NCBI RefSeq assembly: GCF_008329905.1
Contig: NZ_CP032155.1
Span: forward strand, 5,456,001-5,520,000
Direction of reading: 5' to 3'
Length of the DNA: 64,000 nt
Source: Mycobacterium sp. ELW1
GTDB lineage: Bacteria; Actinomycetota; Actinomycetes; Mycobacteriales; Mycobacteriaceae
A model generated the notes under the pieces. It worked only from the letters and a program-made list of their open reading frames with translations, did not search any database and was not told where the DNA came from. The stretch's first letter is position 1; every line of letters begins with the position of its first letter. Below are positions 21,882 to 30,536 of the stretch, in pieces. The position numbers were made by a program, and so were the translations under genes.

Positions 21882-22370
21882 GTGGAGTTCGACGTCACCA
21901 TCGAGATCCCCAAGGGCCAGCGCAACAAGTACGAGGTGGACCACGAAACCGGACGGGTCCGCCTCGACCGCTACCTGTACACCCCGATGGCGTACCCCGC
22001 CGACTACGGCTTCATCGAGGACACCCTCGGCGAGGACGGCGACCCGCTGGACGCGCTGGTGCTGCTGCCGCTGTCGGTGTTCCCCGGTGTGCTGATCGAG
22101 GTGCGCCCGGTCGGCATGTTCAAGATGGTCGACGAGGCCGGCGGCGACGACAAGGTGCTGTGTGTGCCTGCCGGGGACAACCGTTGGGATCACATCCAGG
22201 ACATCGGTGACGTGCCCAAGGACGAACTCGATTCGATCCAGCACTTCTTCACCCACTACAAGGACCTCGAGCCGGGCAAGTTCGTGAAGGGCTCGGACTG
22301 GGTCGGACGGGCCGAGGCCGAGGCCGAGGTGGAGCGCTCCCGCGAGCGGTTCGCCAAGGAAGGTCACTGA
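21882..22370 (+). CDS. ppa: Inorganic pyrophosphatase
   Basis: Hydrolyses pyrophosphate to two phosphates, driving biosynthesis. 162 residues; the family I signature [12 protein letters not shown] (about residues 53-64) supplies the metal-binding Asp residues, with [15 protein letters not shown] and YPADYGFI upstream. The GTG start ([18 protein letters not shown]) is supported by AAGGAG at 21869-21874, 7 nt upstream. It is divergent from dacB. Confidence 0.97.
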   Translation: MEFDVTIEIPKGQRNKYEVDHETGRVRLDRYLYTPMAYPADYGFIEDTLGEDGDPLDALVLLPLSVFPGVLIEVRPVGMFKMVDEAGGDDKVLCVPAGDNRWDHIQDIGDVPKDELDSIQHFFTHYKDLEPGKFVKGSDWVGRAEAEAEVERSRERFAKEGH

Positions 22371-22453
22371 GGGCTGACCGCCCTGGTGAGAAAGTTTGCC
22401 TGGCCGTAACAATCGGTAACCCGGTTGTCCTTTGGCTTTTCGATGATGGGCTG

Positions 22454-22990
22454 GTGTTGTTGCACCAGGGCATCGGTCTCGAGGCCTTCAATGAGCTGCC
22501 GGACAGCAAGGCTGTCCATGCGCTCTACGAGTGCTGCAACAGTGTCACCCTCGCGAGGGACCTGACCAGGGGCCGCCCGTACGCCGACCGGGCCGAACTG
22601 TTCCGACGGGCCGACGACTTGCTGTTCTCGCTGTCGGAGTCCTCGATCGACGACATCCTCCAGGCCTACCCGCATGTCGGTCGCCGCCCGGGCAGCACCA
22701 AGTCGCAGGCCGAGCAGTGCTCGGTGTGGGATTCCTCCCCCGAGGTGATGGCCGAACTGAACGCGGCGGTCGCCGAGTACAACGCGCATTTCGGCTTCGG
22801 CTTCGTCATGCACATCGGCGGGTTGCCCCGCGAGGTCTGCGCCAAGTCGGTGATCGCGGCGGTCCACGACCGGATGCACCACGACCCCGAAACCGAACGC
22901 AAGGTCGTGTGCAACGAGTTGGCCCGGATCAATCGCAGCAGGCTCGAACGGATGCTCGGCCCCGAGGGCGGCTACGACAACTGGGGCTAG
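22454..22990 (+). CDS. uraD: UraD-like (OHCU decarboxylase family) protein
   Basis: The family decarboxylates 2-oxo-4-hydroxy-4-carboxy-5-ureidoimidazoline to (S)-allantoin in urate breakdown. The 178-residue protein has the all-helical UraD pattern: GLEAFNELPDSKAVHALYECC, RPYADRAELF, SQAEQ, AEYNAHFGFGFV and DPETERKVVCNELARINRSRLERML. The usual AHPRIG segment with the catalytic His reads AYPHVG here, so catalysis may be altered. No urate oxidase or HIU hydrolase lies beside it; allantoin genes lie 3 kb downstream. The GTG start at 22454 is the best match to the family N-terminus. Confidence 0.75.
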   Translation: MLLHQGIGLEAFNELPDSKAVHALYECCNSVTLARDLTRGRPYADRAELFRRADDLLFSLSESSIDDILQAYPHVGRRPGSTKSQAEQCSVWDSSPEVMAELNAAVAEYNAHFGFGFVMHIGGLPREVCAKSVIAAVHDRMHHDPETERKVVCNELARINRSRLERMLGPEGGYDNWG

Positions 22991-22999
22991 GGTGCAACC

Positions 23000-23962
23000 G
23001 TGGCCCTGCCGATGGATCCGGAAGTACTGACCCTGCTGCAACCATTGATGGACGCGGCCGCCGCTGTCGAGCCGCCCCCGATCGGGGATGTGGCCACTCG
23101 CCGTGAGCGGGCGATCCCGTTGTTCCAGACGCTCGGCGCCTCCCGCGCCCCGGTGGACGGCGTGGAGGTGTCGCGGCACACGTTGCCCACCACCGACGGC
23201 GCGGAGCTTGATCTGGCGTGGTATTTCCCCACCTCGGGGATGCCCGGCAGTGCCGTGCTCTACCTGCACGGCGGCGGCATGATCTACAGCCTGGCCGAAA
23301 CCGCACCGGCCTACGACACGGCGATGCGCGGCTACGTCGCGGCCACCGGCGCCCCGATGCTGCTGGTGGATTACCGTGTGGCACCGGAGTTTCCGGATCC
23401 GACGCCGGTTGAGGACTGCTACGCGGCGCTGTGCTGGCTGGCCGAGCACGCCGCCGACCTGGGCGTCGACCCGGCCCGCATCGCGGTGGCCGGTGACAGC
23501 GCCGGCGGCGGCCTGGCGGCCGGGGTGAGCCTGCTGGCCCGTGACCGCGGCGGCCCCGCGCTGGCCGCGCAGGTGCTGATCTATCCGATGCTCGACGACC
23601 GCACCACCATCCCGGATCCGGAATTGGACCCGGAACTGCTGACGTGGAACTACGACGACAACATCACCGGCTGGGGTGCGCTCCTGGGCGATCGCGCCGG
23701 GGGCGATGACGTGTCGATCTATGCCGCGCCGGCCCGCGCGCAGGTCCTGACCGGACTGCCGCCGACCTACCTCGACGTCGGCGATCTGGACATTTTCCGC
23801 GACGAGAACATCGCTTATGCCGCACGGCTTTCCGCTGCGGGCGTGCCCACCGAACTGCACGTGCATCCCGGCTGCCCGCACGCCTGGGAGGCGTTGGCGC
23901 CCACCGCGCCGGTGTCGGAGCGCGCGGTGGCCGACCGGATCCGCAGGCTGCGCGCCGTCTAA
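23000..23962 (+). CDS. Alpha/beta hydrolase, hormone-sensitive lipase family
   Basis: A 320-residue carboxylesterase or lipase of the HSL family. It shows the oxyanion motif HGGGM (about residue 91), the nucleophile elbow GDSAGGG (about 165), an acidic residue in YLDVGDLDIFRDE and the catalytic His in HPGCPHAWE. It resembles mycobacterial Lip/Nlh esterases. The GTG start is at 23000; an ATG four codons later (MDPEVLTLL) is possible. It follows uraD by 9 bp and may share its transcript. The stop overlaps the stop of the convergent broken hydrolase by 3 nt. The substrate is unknown. Confidence 0.87.
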   Translation: MALPMDPEVLTLLQPLMDAAAAVEPPPIGDVATRRERAIPLFQTLGASRAPVDGVEVSRHTLPTTDGAELDLAWYFPTSGMPGSAVLYLHGGGMIYSLAETAPAYDTAMRGYVAATGAPMLLVDYRVAPEFPDPTPVEDCYAALCWLAEHAADLGVDPARIAVAGDSAGGGLAAGVSLLARDRGGPALAAQVLIYPMLDDRTTIPDPELDPELLTWNYDDNITGWGALLGDRAGGDDVSIYAAPARAQVLTGLPPTYLDVGDLDIFRDENIAYAARLSAAGVPTELHVHPGCPHAWEALAPTAPVSERAVADRIRRLRAV

Positions 23963-24803
23963 CGTCCGACAGTGCTTGTGGCCGTCGCGAACTCGGCGAT
24001 CAGACCCGCCAGGGCATCGGGCTCGTCGAGCATCGAGAACGTCCGGGCGCCGTGGATGATCTCCAACCGGGAGTCCGGCAGGGCTTCGGCGAGCCTGCGG
24101 CCGTCGGCTTGCGGGAAGAACGCGTCATCAGCCGACCAGGCGATCAACGCCGGTTTGGTGAACTGCGGCAGCTTGGCGGCGGCATCGAGTGTGGTCTGCC
24201 GGGTGAGCGATCCGGTGAAGCGGCGCAGGTCTTCGGCGATCGCGCGGTCGCGGACGGCCTTGCGGGTCCAATCGGCGGTCAGCGCGTCGAGGTTGGTGTG
24301 GGCCAGCGCGCCATATGCGCGACGGCGAACAGTACGAGAACGCATGCCCTGCACCGCGATGCGCCACAGCAGCGGAACCTTCGCCGCGGTGATGAATGGC
24401 GCCAGGATCGGTGGCGGAAAGTGTTCGAACGCATCACAACTGGTGAGCACCAGCGCGCCGAGACGGTCGGGGAATTCGGTTGCGACCACCTGGGCGACGG
24501 CTCCCCGGTGTCGTTCCCGACCAGGACGACGTCGTCGAGCCCGGACTTGTCGAGGAACTCGGCGACCATCGCGGCGACGCCGCGCATGGTCATGTCGGCC
24601 GACGCCCGCATCGCGGTCTGGTGCGCGCCGAGCGGCCAGGTCGGCACGATGCACCGCAGGCCATGCCGAGCCAGCCTGGCGCTCAACGGGCGCCACAGCG
24701 ACCCGCCCATCGCGTAGCCGTGAATGAAGACCAGCGGTCTGCCGGTGGGCGGTCCGGCCGTTTCGTAATGGATGGTTCCGCCGCTGAGCTCTACGGTGTG
24801 CAT
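23959..24803 (-). pseudogene. Alpha/beta hydrolase interrupted by a frameshift
   Basis: The N-terminal half (MHTVELSGGTIHYETAG..., HGYAMGGSLW, up to VLVGNDTGE) reads in one frame, and the C-terminal half (AVAQVVATEFPDRLGALVL to the stop) in another. They join if one G is added on the coding strand in the four-base run at 24503-24506 (plus-strand CCCC). That restores the nucleophile-elbow region GNDTGGAVAQ, where Asp would be the nucleophile as in haloalkane dehalogenase/epoxide hydrolase-type enzymes. The full product would be about 281 residues. Either a recent frameshift or a sequencing error. It is divergent from the TetR gene and probably its target. Confidence 0.8.
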
Positions 24804-24832
24804 GACGATCTCCCTCGATAGGAACAAACAAA

Positions 24833-24843
24833 CAGACAGTCTG
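24833..24843. promoter_or_regulatory. Candidate TetR operator palindrome
   Basis: CAGAC-A-GTCTG, a perfect 5-bp inverted repeat around one base. It lies in the 78-bp region between the divergent hydrolase and TetR starts, next to a TAAGAT -10-like hexamer for the tetR side (24848-24853). Operator role inferred from position. Confidence 0.4.
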
Positions 24844-24881
24844 CATGTAAGATACCGACAGGATGTACGGAAAAACAAGAC

Positions 24882-25490
24882 ATGACCACCAGACGAACCC
24901 AGGCGCAGCGCTCCGCGGCCACCCAGGACGCGCTGCGCGCGGCCGCGCGCGAACTCTGGGGTGAACGCGGTTATGCCGACGTCGGGACCCCGGAGATCGC
25001 CCAGCGCGCCGGCGTCACCAGGGGCGCGATGTACCACCAGTACGCCGATAAGTCGGCACTGTTCCTCGACGTGGTCGAAGCGGTCGAAGCCGACGTGATG
25101 AACCGGCTGGCCGCGGCAGTTCTCGCTCAGGAACCGCCGACCCCGGCCGCCACCCTGCACGCCGCGGTAGACGCCTGGCTGGACATCAGCTCAGAGCGCG
25201 AGATCCGTCAACTGATCCTGCTTGATGCACCGAATGTATTGGGCTGGAATGGTTTCCGCGACATCGCCGAACGATACAGCCTGGGCATGACCGAGCAGTT
25301 GCTGCAAGCCGCGATGGACTCCGGTGAACTCGCTTCCGCCCCGGTGCGTCCGCTGGCGCACATCCTGATCGGGGCGCTGGACGCCGCGGCGCTGACCATC
25401 GCCCACGCCGACGACCCGCAGCGCACCGGCACCGAGGTGCGTAGCGCGCTGCACGGCATCGTCAACGGGATGCTCGCCGGCCGGCCCTGA
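24882..25490 (+). CDS. TetR/AcrR family transcriptional regulator
   Basis: A 202-residue repressor-type protein. The N-terminal helix-turn-helix (about residues 12-58) includes RELWGERGYADVGTPEIAQRAGVTRGAMYHQYADKSALF in pieces typical of TetR; the C-terminal half is the ligand-binding/dimerisation domain. It is divergent from the alpha/beta hydrolase, with an 11-bp palindrome between, so it probably controls that gene and itself. The ligand is unknown. Confidence 0.88.
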   Translation: MTTRRTQAQRSAATQDALRAAARELWGERGYADVGTPEIAQRAGVTRGAMYHQYADKSALFLDVVEAVEADVMNRLAAAVLAQEPPTPAATLHAAVDAWLDISSEREIRQLILLDAPNVLGWNGFRDIAERYSLGMTEQLLQAAMDSGELASAPVRPLAHILIGALDAAALTIAHADDPQRTGTEVRSALHGIVNGMLAGRP

Positions 25491-25520
25491 CCTTCGAGCA
25501 CGCACACCGACTGCGGTGGC

Positions 25521-26213
25521 ATGCTGGAAGCGGTGGATTCGCTGTGGCACTTCTGGTGGCTGATCTTCCCGCTCGGCGGGGTGATCGGCGGTGCGGTCCG
25601 GTCTGTGGCCGCTGCCAATGAGCGGCGAGCCGAGCGGCGCATGGAGCGTTATCGCCTCAAACAGCAGGCCAAGATCGCCGTCGCCGAGGCGGCCGGCCGA
25701 AACCGCGGCACCGAGTCGGCATACCGGCGGGAGCTGAAGCGAATCACCGCTGCGCACAACCGGACCGACGAACGTTGGTTCTCCTACGAGACCGACGTCG
25801 CCAAGCTCCTCGACTTCCCGATGATGACCGACATGCGCGATCCCCTGACCGTGTCGTTTCACAAAGCCCGCCAGCGCGCCGAGCTGTTGCGGCCGGAGAA
25901 CATCGACGACGTCATCGGCGATCGCGATGCCCAGCTGGAGTATCGCGATGCCGTCGGCGAGTACGCCGCTGCCTTCGACGTCGCCGAGGCCGAGGCGATC
26001 CGCCGGCGCCGCAGTGATTTCTCGGTCGACGATCAGCAGCGCCTGAGCCGTGCTCAGCACCTTCTGCACCTCGCCGAGGACACGGCCGCCACCCCACAGG
26101 AGCGGCGCATCGCCTACGACAGGGCGCGGCGCGAACTCGACGGACTGATCGTGCTGCCCGCCGCTGCTCGAGAGGCGATCGAGCGGCGCGTGGCCGGCGA
26201 GATCGAAGCCTGA
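25521..26213 (+). CDS. Hypothetical membrane-anchored charged protein
   Basis: I do not recognise a family. 230 residues: one N-terminal hydrophobic segment (LWHFWWLIFPLGGVIGGAV, about residues 8-27), then a strongly charged helical region (ANERRAERRMERYRLKQQ) and a soluble Arg/Glu/Ala-rich domain likely to be largely coiled coil, cytoplasmic if positive-inside holds. It lies between the TetR gene and allantoicase with 30- and 61-bp gaps on the same strand. Nothing links it to allantoin metabolism. Confidence 0.65.
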   Translation: MLEAVDSLWHFWWLIFPLGGVIGGAVRSVAAANERRAERRMERYRLKQQAKIAVAEAAGRNRGTESAYRRELKRITAAHNRTDERWFSYETDVAKLLDFPMMTDMRDPLTVSFHKARQRAELLRPENIDDVIGDRDAQLEYRDAVGEYAAAFDVAEAEAIRRRRSDFSVDDQQRLSRAQHLLHLAEDTAATPQERRIAYDRARRELDGLIVLPAAAREAIERRVAGEIEA

Positions 26214-26274
26214 GACGAACCCGGCGGCCGCTGCTCGGCGCGCCCCGATGTGGCCGGTCACTTAGGCTCAGAAG

Positions 26275-27324
26275 GTGATCGGCGGCGGGCAGGACTCCAC
26301 TCGGACGCAGTCACACTTCCTGTCCCTCCCCGATCTGGCGGCCCGGCCGGCAGGCGGAGCCGTGGTGTGGGCCAACGACGACTTGTTCGCCGAGCGAGAG
26401 AACCTCATCAACCCTCGACCGGCGGAGTTCCGTCCGGCCACCTTCGGGCACAGGGGCCAGATCTACGACGGCTGGGAGACCCGGCGCAGGCGCGGCACGA
26501 AGCCCGGGGACTGCGACACCGCGATCGTTCGGCTGGCAACCCCGGCCATCGTGCGCGGTGTCGTGGTCGACACCGCGTGGTTCACGGGCAACTATCCACC
26601 GCAGGTCTCGGTCGAGGCGGCCTGCGTCGAGGGTTACCCGAACGTCGAAGACCTTGTGCACCACGCTGACTGGACCACCATTGTCGACCGGGCCGACGTC
26701 AACGGTGACACCCGCAACTCGTTCGAGGTTTCCTCGACGCGCCGCTGGACCCACGTCCGGCTGTCGATCTACCCCGACGGCGGCGTGGCGCGGCTGCGGG
26801 TGCACGGCGAAGGCCTGCTCGACCCGCGTCTGGTCGACCGCACCCCGCTGGATCTGGCCGCGCTGGAGAGCGGGGGCCGAGTGACCGCATGTTCCAACAT
26901 GTTCTATTCCTCTCCCAACAATCTGCTGCTCCCGGGCACTGCCCGCACCATGGGTGATGGATGGGAGACCTCGCGCCGCCGAGACGACGGCAACGACTGG
27001 GTGCAGGTCCGGCTGGCTGGTCAGGGCGTGCCGGGCGCAGTGGAATTGGACACGTCGTACTTCATCGGCAACGCCCCCGGGGCAGCCCGGCTGATGGGCC
27101 GCGACGGCGACGGGGAATGGTTCGAATTGCTCGAAAACACTGCGTTGCAACCTGATACCAGACACCGCTTCGTCCTGGCCGACCCGCGGCCGGTCACCGA
27201 TGCGCGCCTGGACGTCCATCCCGACGGGGGCATGGCACGCCTGCGGTTGTTCGGACGGCTCACCGATGAGGGGTTGCGCCGGATTCGGCAGCGGTGGATC
27301 ACCGGCTCCGACGACGCGCCATGA
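26275..27324 (+). CDS. alc: Allantoicase
   Basis: Hydrolyses allantoate to (S)-ureidoglycolate and urea. The 349-residue protein has two tandem allantoicase repeats, each with the DGWETxRRR signature: IYDGWETRRRRGTKPGDCD near residue 65 and MGDGWETSRRRDDGNDW near residue 228. Each ends in an HPDGG/YPDGG ARLR motif. Length is typical. GTG start at 26275. The stop overlaps the start of the allantoinase gene (ATGA), so the two enzymes of the pathway are translationally coupled. Confidence 0.93.
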   Translation: MIGGGQDSTRTQSHFLSLPDLAARPAGGAVVWANDDLFAERENLINPRPAEFRPATFGHRGQIYDGWETRRRRGTKPGDCDTAIVRLATPAIVRGVVVDTAWFTGNYPPQVSVEAACVEGYPNVEDLVHHADWTTIVDRADVNGDTRNSFEVSSTRRWTHVRLSIYPDGGVARLRVHGEGLLDPRLVDRTPLDLAALESGGRVTACSNMFYSSPNNLLLPGTARTMGDGWETSRRRDDGNDWVQVRLAGQGVPGAVELDTSYFIGNAPGAARLMGRDGDGEWFELLENTALQPDTRHRFVLADPRPVTDARLDVHPDGGMARLRLFGRLTDEGLRRIRQRWITGSDDAP

Positions 27325-28238
27325 GCTATCCCCGCGACATGGTCGGCTACGGCCGGACGCCACCCGATCCGCACTGGCCGGGCGATGCGGCCATTGCGGT
27401 GCAGTTCGTGCTGAATTACGAAGAGGGGGCCGAGAATTCGGTCCTCGACGGCGACCCGGCCTCAGAGACGTTCTTGTCCGAGATGACACCGGCCGAAGCC
27501 TTTCCTGATCGGCATATGAGCATGGAGTCGCTCTACGAGTACGGATCGCGAGCCGGATTGTGGCGGGTGCTGCGGGTGTTCGAACGGCGCGGCATTCCGC
27601 TGACCATCTTCGCGGTCGCGGTGGCCATGCAGCGAAATCCCGAGGCGGTGGCGGCATTCGCCGAACTGGGACATGAGATCGCCTGCCACGGGCTGCGGTG
27701 GAAGTCCTACCAACACATCGATCGGGAGACCGAGCGCGCCCACATGGCGCAGGCTGTGCAGATCCTGCGCGACCTCACCGGTGCCACACCGCTGGGTTGG
27801 TACACCGGCCGCGACTCACCCCACACCCGCGAGCTCGTCGTCGAACACGGCGGATTCGTCTACGACTCCGACTCCTACGCCGACGACCTGCCGTACTGGG
27901 TTCAGGTGCACGGCCGGAACCACCTCGTCGTGCCCTACGCCCTGGACACCAACGACATGCGTTTCACCTCTGCCGCAGGCTTTTCCAACGGCGACGAGTT
28001 CTTTGCGCATCTGCGCGACGCATTCGATGTCCTGTATGCCGAAGGCAGGGCAGGCGCCCCGAAGATGCTCTCGGTCGGGTTGCACTGCCGGGTGGTCGGG
28101 CGTCCGGGACGCACCGCGGCGCTCGAGAGGTTCTGTGACCACGTCCAGTCCCACGACGGCGTCTGGCTGGCCCGCCGCATAGAGGTCGCCGAGCACTGGC
28201 GCCAACTTCACCCTGCCGGGCTGACACCCGGCGAATAG
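27321..28238 (+). CDS. puuE: Allantoinase, PuuE type (polysaccharide-deacetylase fold)
   Basis: Metal-independent allantoinase of the NodB/polysaccharide deacetylase superfamily, opening allantoin to allantoate. 305 residues; MSYPRDMVGYGRTPPDPHWPG at the N-terminus, VQFVLNYEEGAENSVLDGD (about 26-44), HGLRWKSYQHI near residue 125 and WYTGRDSPHTRELV near residue 165 are hallmarks of PuuE. The start at 27321 overlaps the allantoicase stop by 4 nt and replaces a longer in-frame reading that runs into that gene. The 3' end overlaps the convergent racemase gene by 31 bp. Confidence 0.9.
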   Translation: MSYPRDMVGYGRTPPDPHWPGDAAIAVQFVLNYEEGAENSVLDGDPASETFLSEMTPAEAFPDRHMSMESLYEYGSRAGLWRVLRVFERRGIPLTIFAVAVAMQRNPEAVAAFAELGHEIACHGLRWKSYQHIDRETERAHMAQAVQILRDLTGATPLGWYTGRDSPHTRELVVEHGGFVYDSDSYADDLPYWVQVHGRNHLVVPYALDTNDMRFTSAAGFSNGDEFFAHLRDAFDVLYAEGRAGAPKMLSVGLHCRVVGRPGRTAALERFCDHVQSHDGVWLARRIEVAEHWRQLHPAGLTPGE

Positions 28239-28936
28239 CGCTTGGCCGGCGGCGACGCGTACTCCCCTCGTTTCGACGTACGCAAACCCATCGTCACCAG
28301 TGATTGCACCGCCAGCGTCGCGGCACTCACCCCGTCCACCACCGGCACACCCAGTTCGGCAGAGATCTCCGCGCACATGTCCGCCATCCCCGCACAACCC
28401 AGCACAACGGCATCGGAATGGTCGGCCTCGATCGCCTCGCGGCACGCCTCGGTGATGACCTTGCGCGCGTTGGGATCCGTGTCGAGATCCAGTACCGGTA
28501 TCTCGCACGCATGGATGCCGCGGCAGAACCGCTGCATGCCATAGCGTTGCGCGAGGTGTGCCGATTGCCCGATGGTCCGGCTCAATGTCGTGACAATGCT
28601 GAATCCGGTGCCCAGGTGACTGGCGGCCTGCATGGCGGCCTCGGCGATGCCGATGACCGGGCCGGTCGCGATCTCGCGGGCAGCGTCCAGACCGGGATCG
28701 CCGAAGCAGGCGATCACATAGCCGTCGACGCCGTGTCGCTCACCGCGCTCGATTGCAGCCAACACACCCGGTACCGACAGCGCCTCGTCGTAATGACTTT
28801 CGATCGACTCCGGTCCGATCTCCGAGGTGACCCCGGTGACGATCACCTCGGGCCCGGCAACCGCCGCAGCGCATTTCGCGATCGTGTCGGTCATGGCCTG
28901 GGTGGTGTTGGGATTGATCACCCAGATCCGTGTCAC
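28208..28936 (-). CDS. Allantoin/hydantoin racemase (Asp/Glu racemase superfamily)
   Basis: Predicted cofactor-independent racemase interconverting R- and S-allantoin or 5-substituted hydantoins. 242 residues from the GTG at 28936 (VTRIWVINPNTT), which overlaps the permease stop by GTGA. The two-cysteine active site is visible in VIACFGDPG (about residue 80) and VVLGCAGM (about 180), with NPNTT and DGVSAA motifs of the HpxA/HyuE group. Next to an NCS1 permease and opposite allantoinase, allantoin is the likely substrate, letting both enantiomers feed PuuE. That assignment is inference from context. Confidence 0.85.
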   Translation of the reverse strand: MTRIWVINPNTTQAMTDTIAKCAAAVAGPEVIVTGVTSEIGPESIESHYDEALSVPGVLAAIERGERHGVDGYVIACFGDPGLDAAREIATGPVIGIAEAAMQAASHLGTGFSIVTTLSRTIGQSAHLAQRYGMQRFCRGIHACEIPVLDLDTDPNARKVITEACREAIEADHSDAVVLGCAGMADMCAEISAELGVPVVDGVSAATLAVQSLVTMGLRTSKRGEYASPPAKRYSPGVSPAG

Positions 28937-30483
28937 GAAATCGGGGCGACAGCCAGCTTGGTGCGCGTCGCAAGCACGTAGTAGATCGCCAACCCCAGCC
29001 CGCACCCGATGAACCAGCTGTACTGCGCGGCGGTGTGCATACCGGGCATGTCACCGGCCAGAACCGGGATGACGGCGACCAGGGCCGAGATCACCGTCGC
29101 GATGACCGCCGCGGGGTTGTAACCTTTCTTGTACCAATAGGTTCCGTCCTCATCGAGGGTGAACAGGTCATCCACCACCACCTTCTGCTTGTGCACCAGG
29201 TAGTAGTGGCCGATGAGCACGCCGAACAGCGGGCCGATGAACGCGCCCAGGATCTCCAGCGTGTAGTGGATCACCTCTGGGTTGTTGTACAGGTTCCACG
29301 GTGTGATCAACACCGATCCGACCGCCGCGATCATGCCGCCCGCGCGCCAGCTGATGCGCTGCGGGCTCACATTGGAGAAATCGAAAGCGGGTGAGATGAA
29401 GTTCGCGACGATGTTGATTCCGATGGTCGCGATGGTGAAAGTCAACGCTCCCAGCACGATTGCGAACGTCGAGTCGATCTTGGCCACCGTTGCGACCGGA
29501 TCGGTGATCAGCTCGCCGAACACCGGGACCGTCAGCGACGCCGTGACGACCACCAGGATGGAGAAGACCAGAAAGTTCACCGGCAGACCCAGGAAGTTGC
29601 CTCGCTTGACCGCGTCGAAAGACTTGCCGTACCGGGCGAAGTCACCGAAGTTCAGCATCGGGCCGGAGAAGTAGGAGACCACCAGGGCGATCGCACCGAG
29701 CATGACCGGAATCGACTCCATGCCGGTGTACTTGACGTCACCCAAGGTGAGATCGATTGCGCCCCAGCCGGCCTTGTAGATCAGGTAGCCACAGAGCAGG
29801 AACATCACCACATAGACGGCCGGACCGCAGAAATCGATGAACCTGCGGATCGACTCCATACCGCGCCAGAACACACACGCCTGCAGCACCCACAGCACCA
29901 GAAAGCTGCCCCAGCCGAGGAGCGGAAGTCCCGCGAAGCCGTGTGCGGTGACGTCGGCGTAGGGTGTGAGCGACGGAAACAACTTGAGTAGCACCACATC
30001 CAGTGCCGCCGACGCCAGATAGGTCTGGATGCCGTACCACGCCACCGCGATCAAGCCGCGAATGATGGCCGGGATGTTCGCGCCCAGCACGCCGAACACG
30101 CTGCGGCAGATCACCGGATAGGGCACCCCGGTGGCCTGGCTGGGCTTGGCCACCAGGTTGCAGAAGATGTTGACGATCACGATGCCGATCAGAAGCGCGA
30201 TGAGCACCTGCCAGCTCGCGAGCCCCAGCGCGAACAGGCTGCCCGCCGTCACGTAGCCGCCCACGCTGTGAACGTCGGACATCCAGAACGCGAAAATGTT
30301 GTAGGACGACCAACTCTGCTTGCGCAGCGGCGCCAGGTCTTCGTTGGTGAGGCGTGGGTCGTAACCCGGCTTGATCAGTCCGCCGCCGACCGGATGGCCG
30401 GCGGCCTCGACGATGTCGCCCGCGCCGACCACGGCGCCGGGCGGCAGTTCCTTCGCGGCCTGGGATATGTCGATGTCGGTCAT
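28933..30483 (-). CDS. NCS1-family permease (allantoin/hydantoin/nucleobase cation symporter)
   Basis: A 516-residue inner-membrane transporter of the nucleobase-cation-symport-1 family with about twelve hydrophobic segments. The cytoplasmic N-terminus ends in NEDLAPLRKQSWSSYNIFAFWMSDVHSVGGY, the NCS1 signature, and ATGVPYPVICRSVFGVLGANIP forms the next conserved block. Given the downstream racemase (4-nt overlap) and the facing allantoicase/allantoinase genes, allantoin or a hydantoin is the likely substrate. It lies 53 bp downstream of the GntR gene on the same strand. Confidence 0.9.
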   Translation of the reverse strand: MTDIDISQAAKELPPGAVVGAGDIVEAAGHPVGGGLIKPGYDPRLTNEDLAPLRKQSWSSYNIFAFWMSDVHSVGGYVTAGSLFALGLASWQVLIALLIGIVIVNIFCNLVAKPSQATGVPYPVICRSVFGVLGANIPAIIRGLIAVAWYGIQTYLASAALDVVLLKLFPSLTPYADVTAHGFAGLPLLGWGSFLVLWVLQACVFWRGMESIRRFIDFCGPAVYVVMFLLCGYLIYKAGWGAIDLTLGDVKYTGMESIPVMLGAIALVVSYFSGPMLNFGDFARYGKSFDAVKRGNFLGLPVNFLVFSILVVVTASLTVPVFGELITDPVATVAKIDSTFAIVLGALTFTIATIGINIVANFISPAFDFSNVSPQRISWRAGGMIAAVGSVLITPWNLYNNPEVIHYTLEILGAFIGPLFGVLIGHYYLVHKQKVVVDDLFTLDEDGTYWYKKGYNPAAVIATVISALVAVIPVLAGDMPGMHTAAQYSWFIGCGLGLAIYYVLATRTKLAVAPIS

Positions 30484-30536
30484 GGCCGGACGCTATCGGC
30501 GACGCGTTTCCCCTGTATTGCCGCTGAACTACCCGG

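Noticed and set aside
22364..23881. 505-codon minus-strand ORF opposite uraD and the esterase
   Set aside because: Composition of a shadow frame; the plus strand encodes recognisable families.
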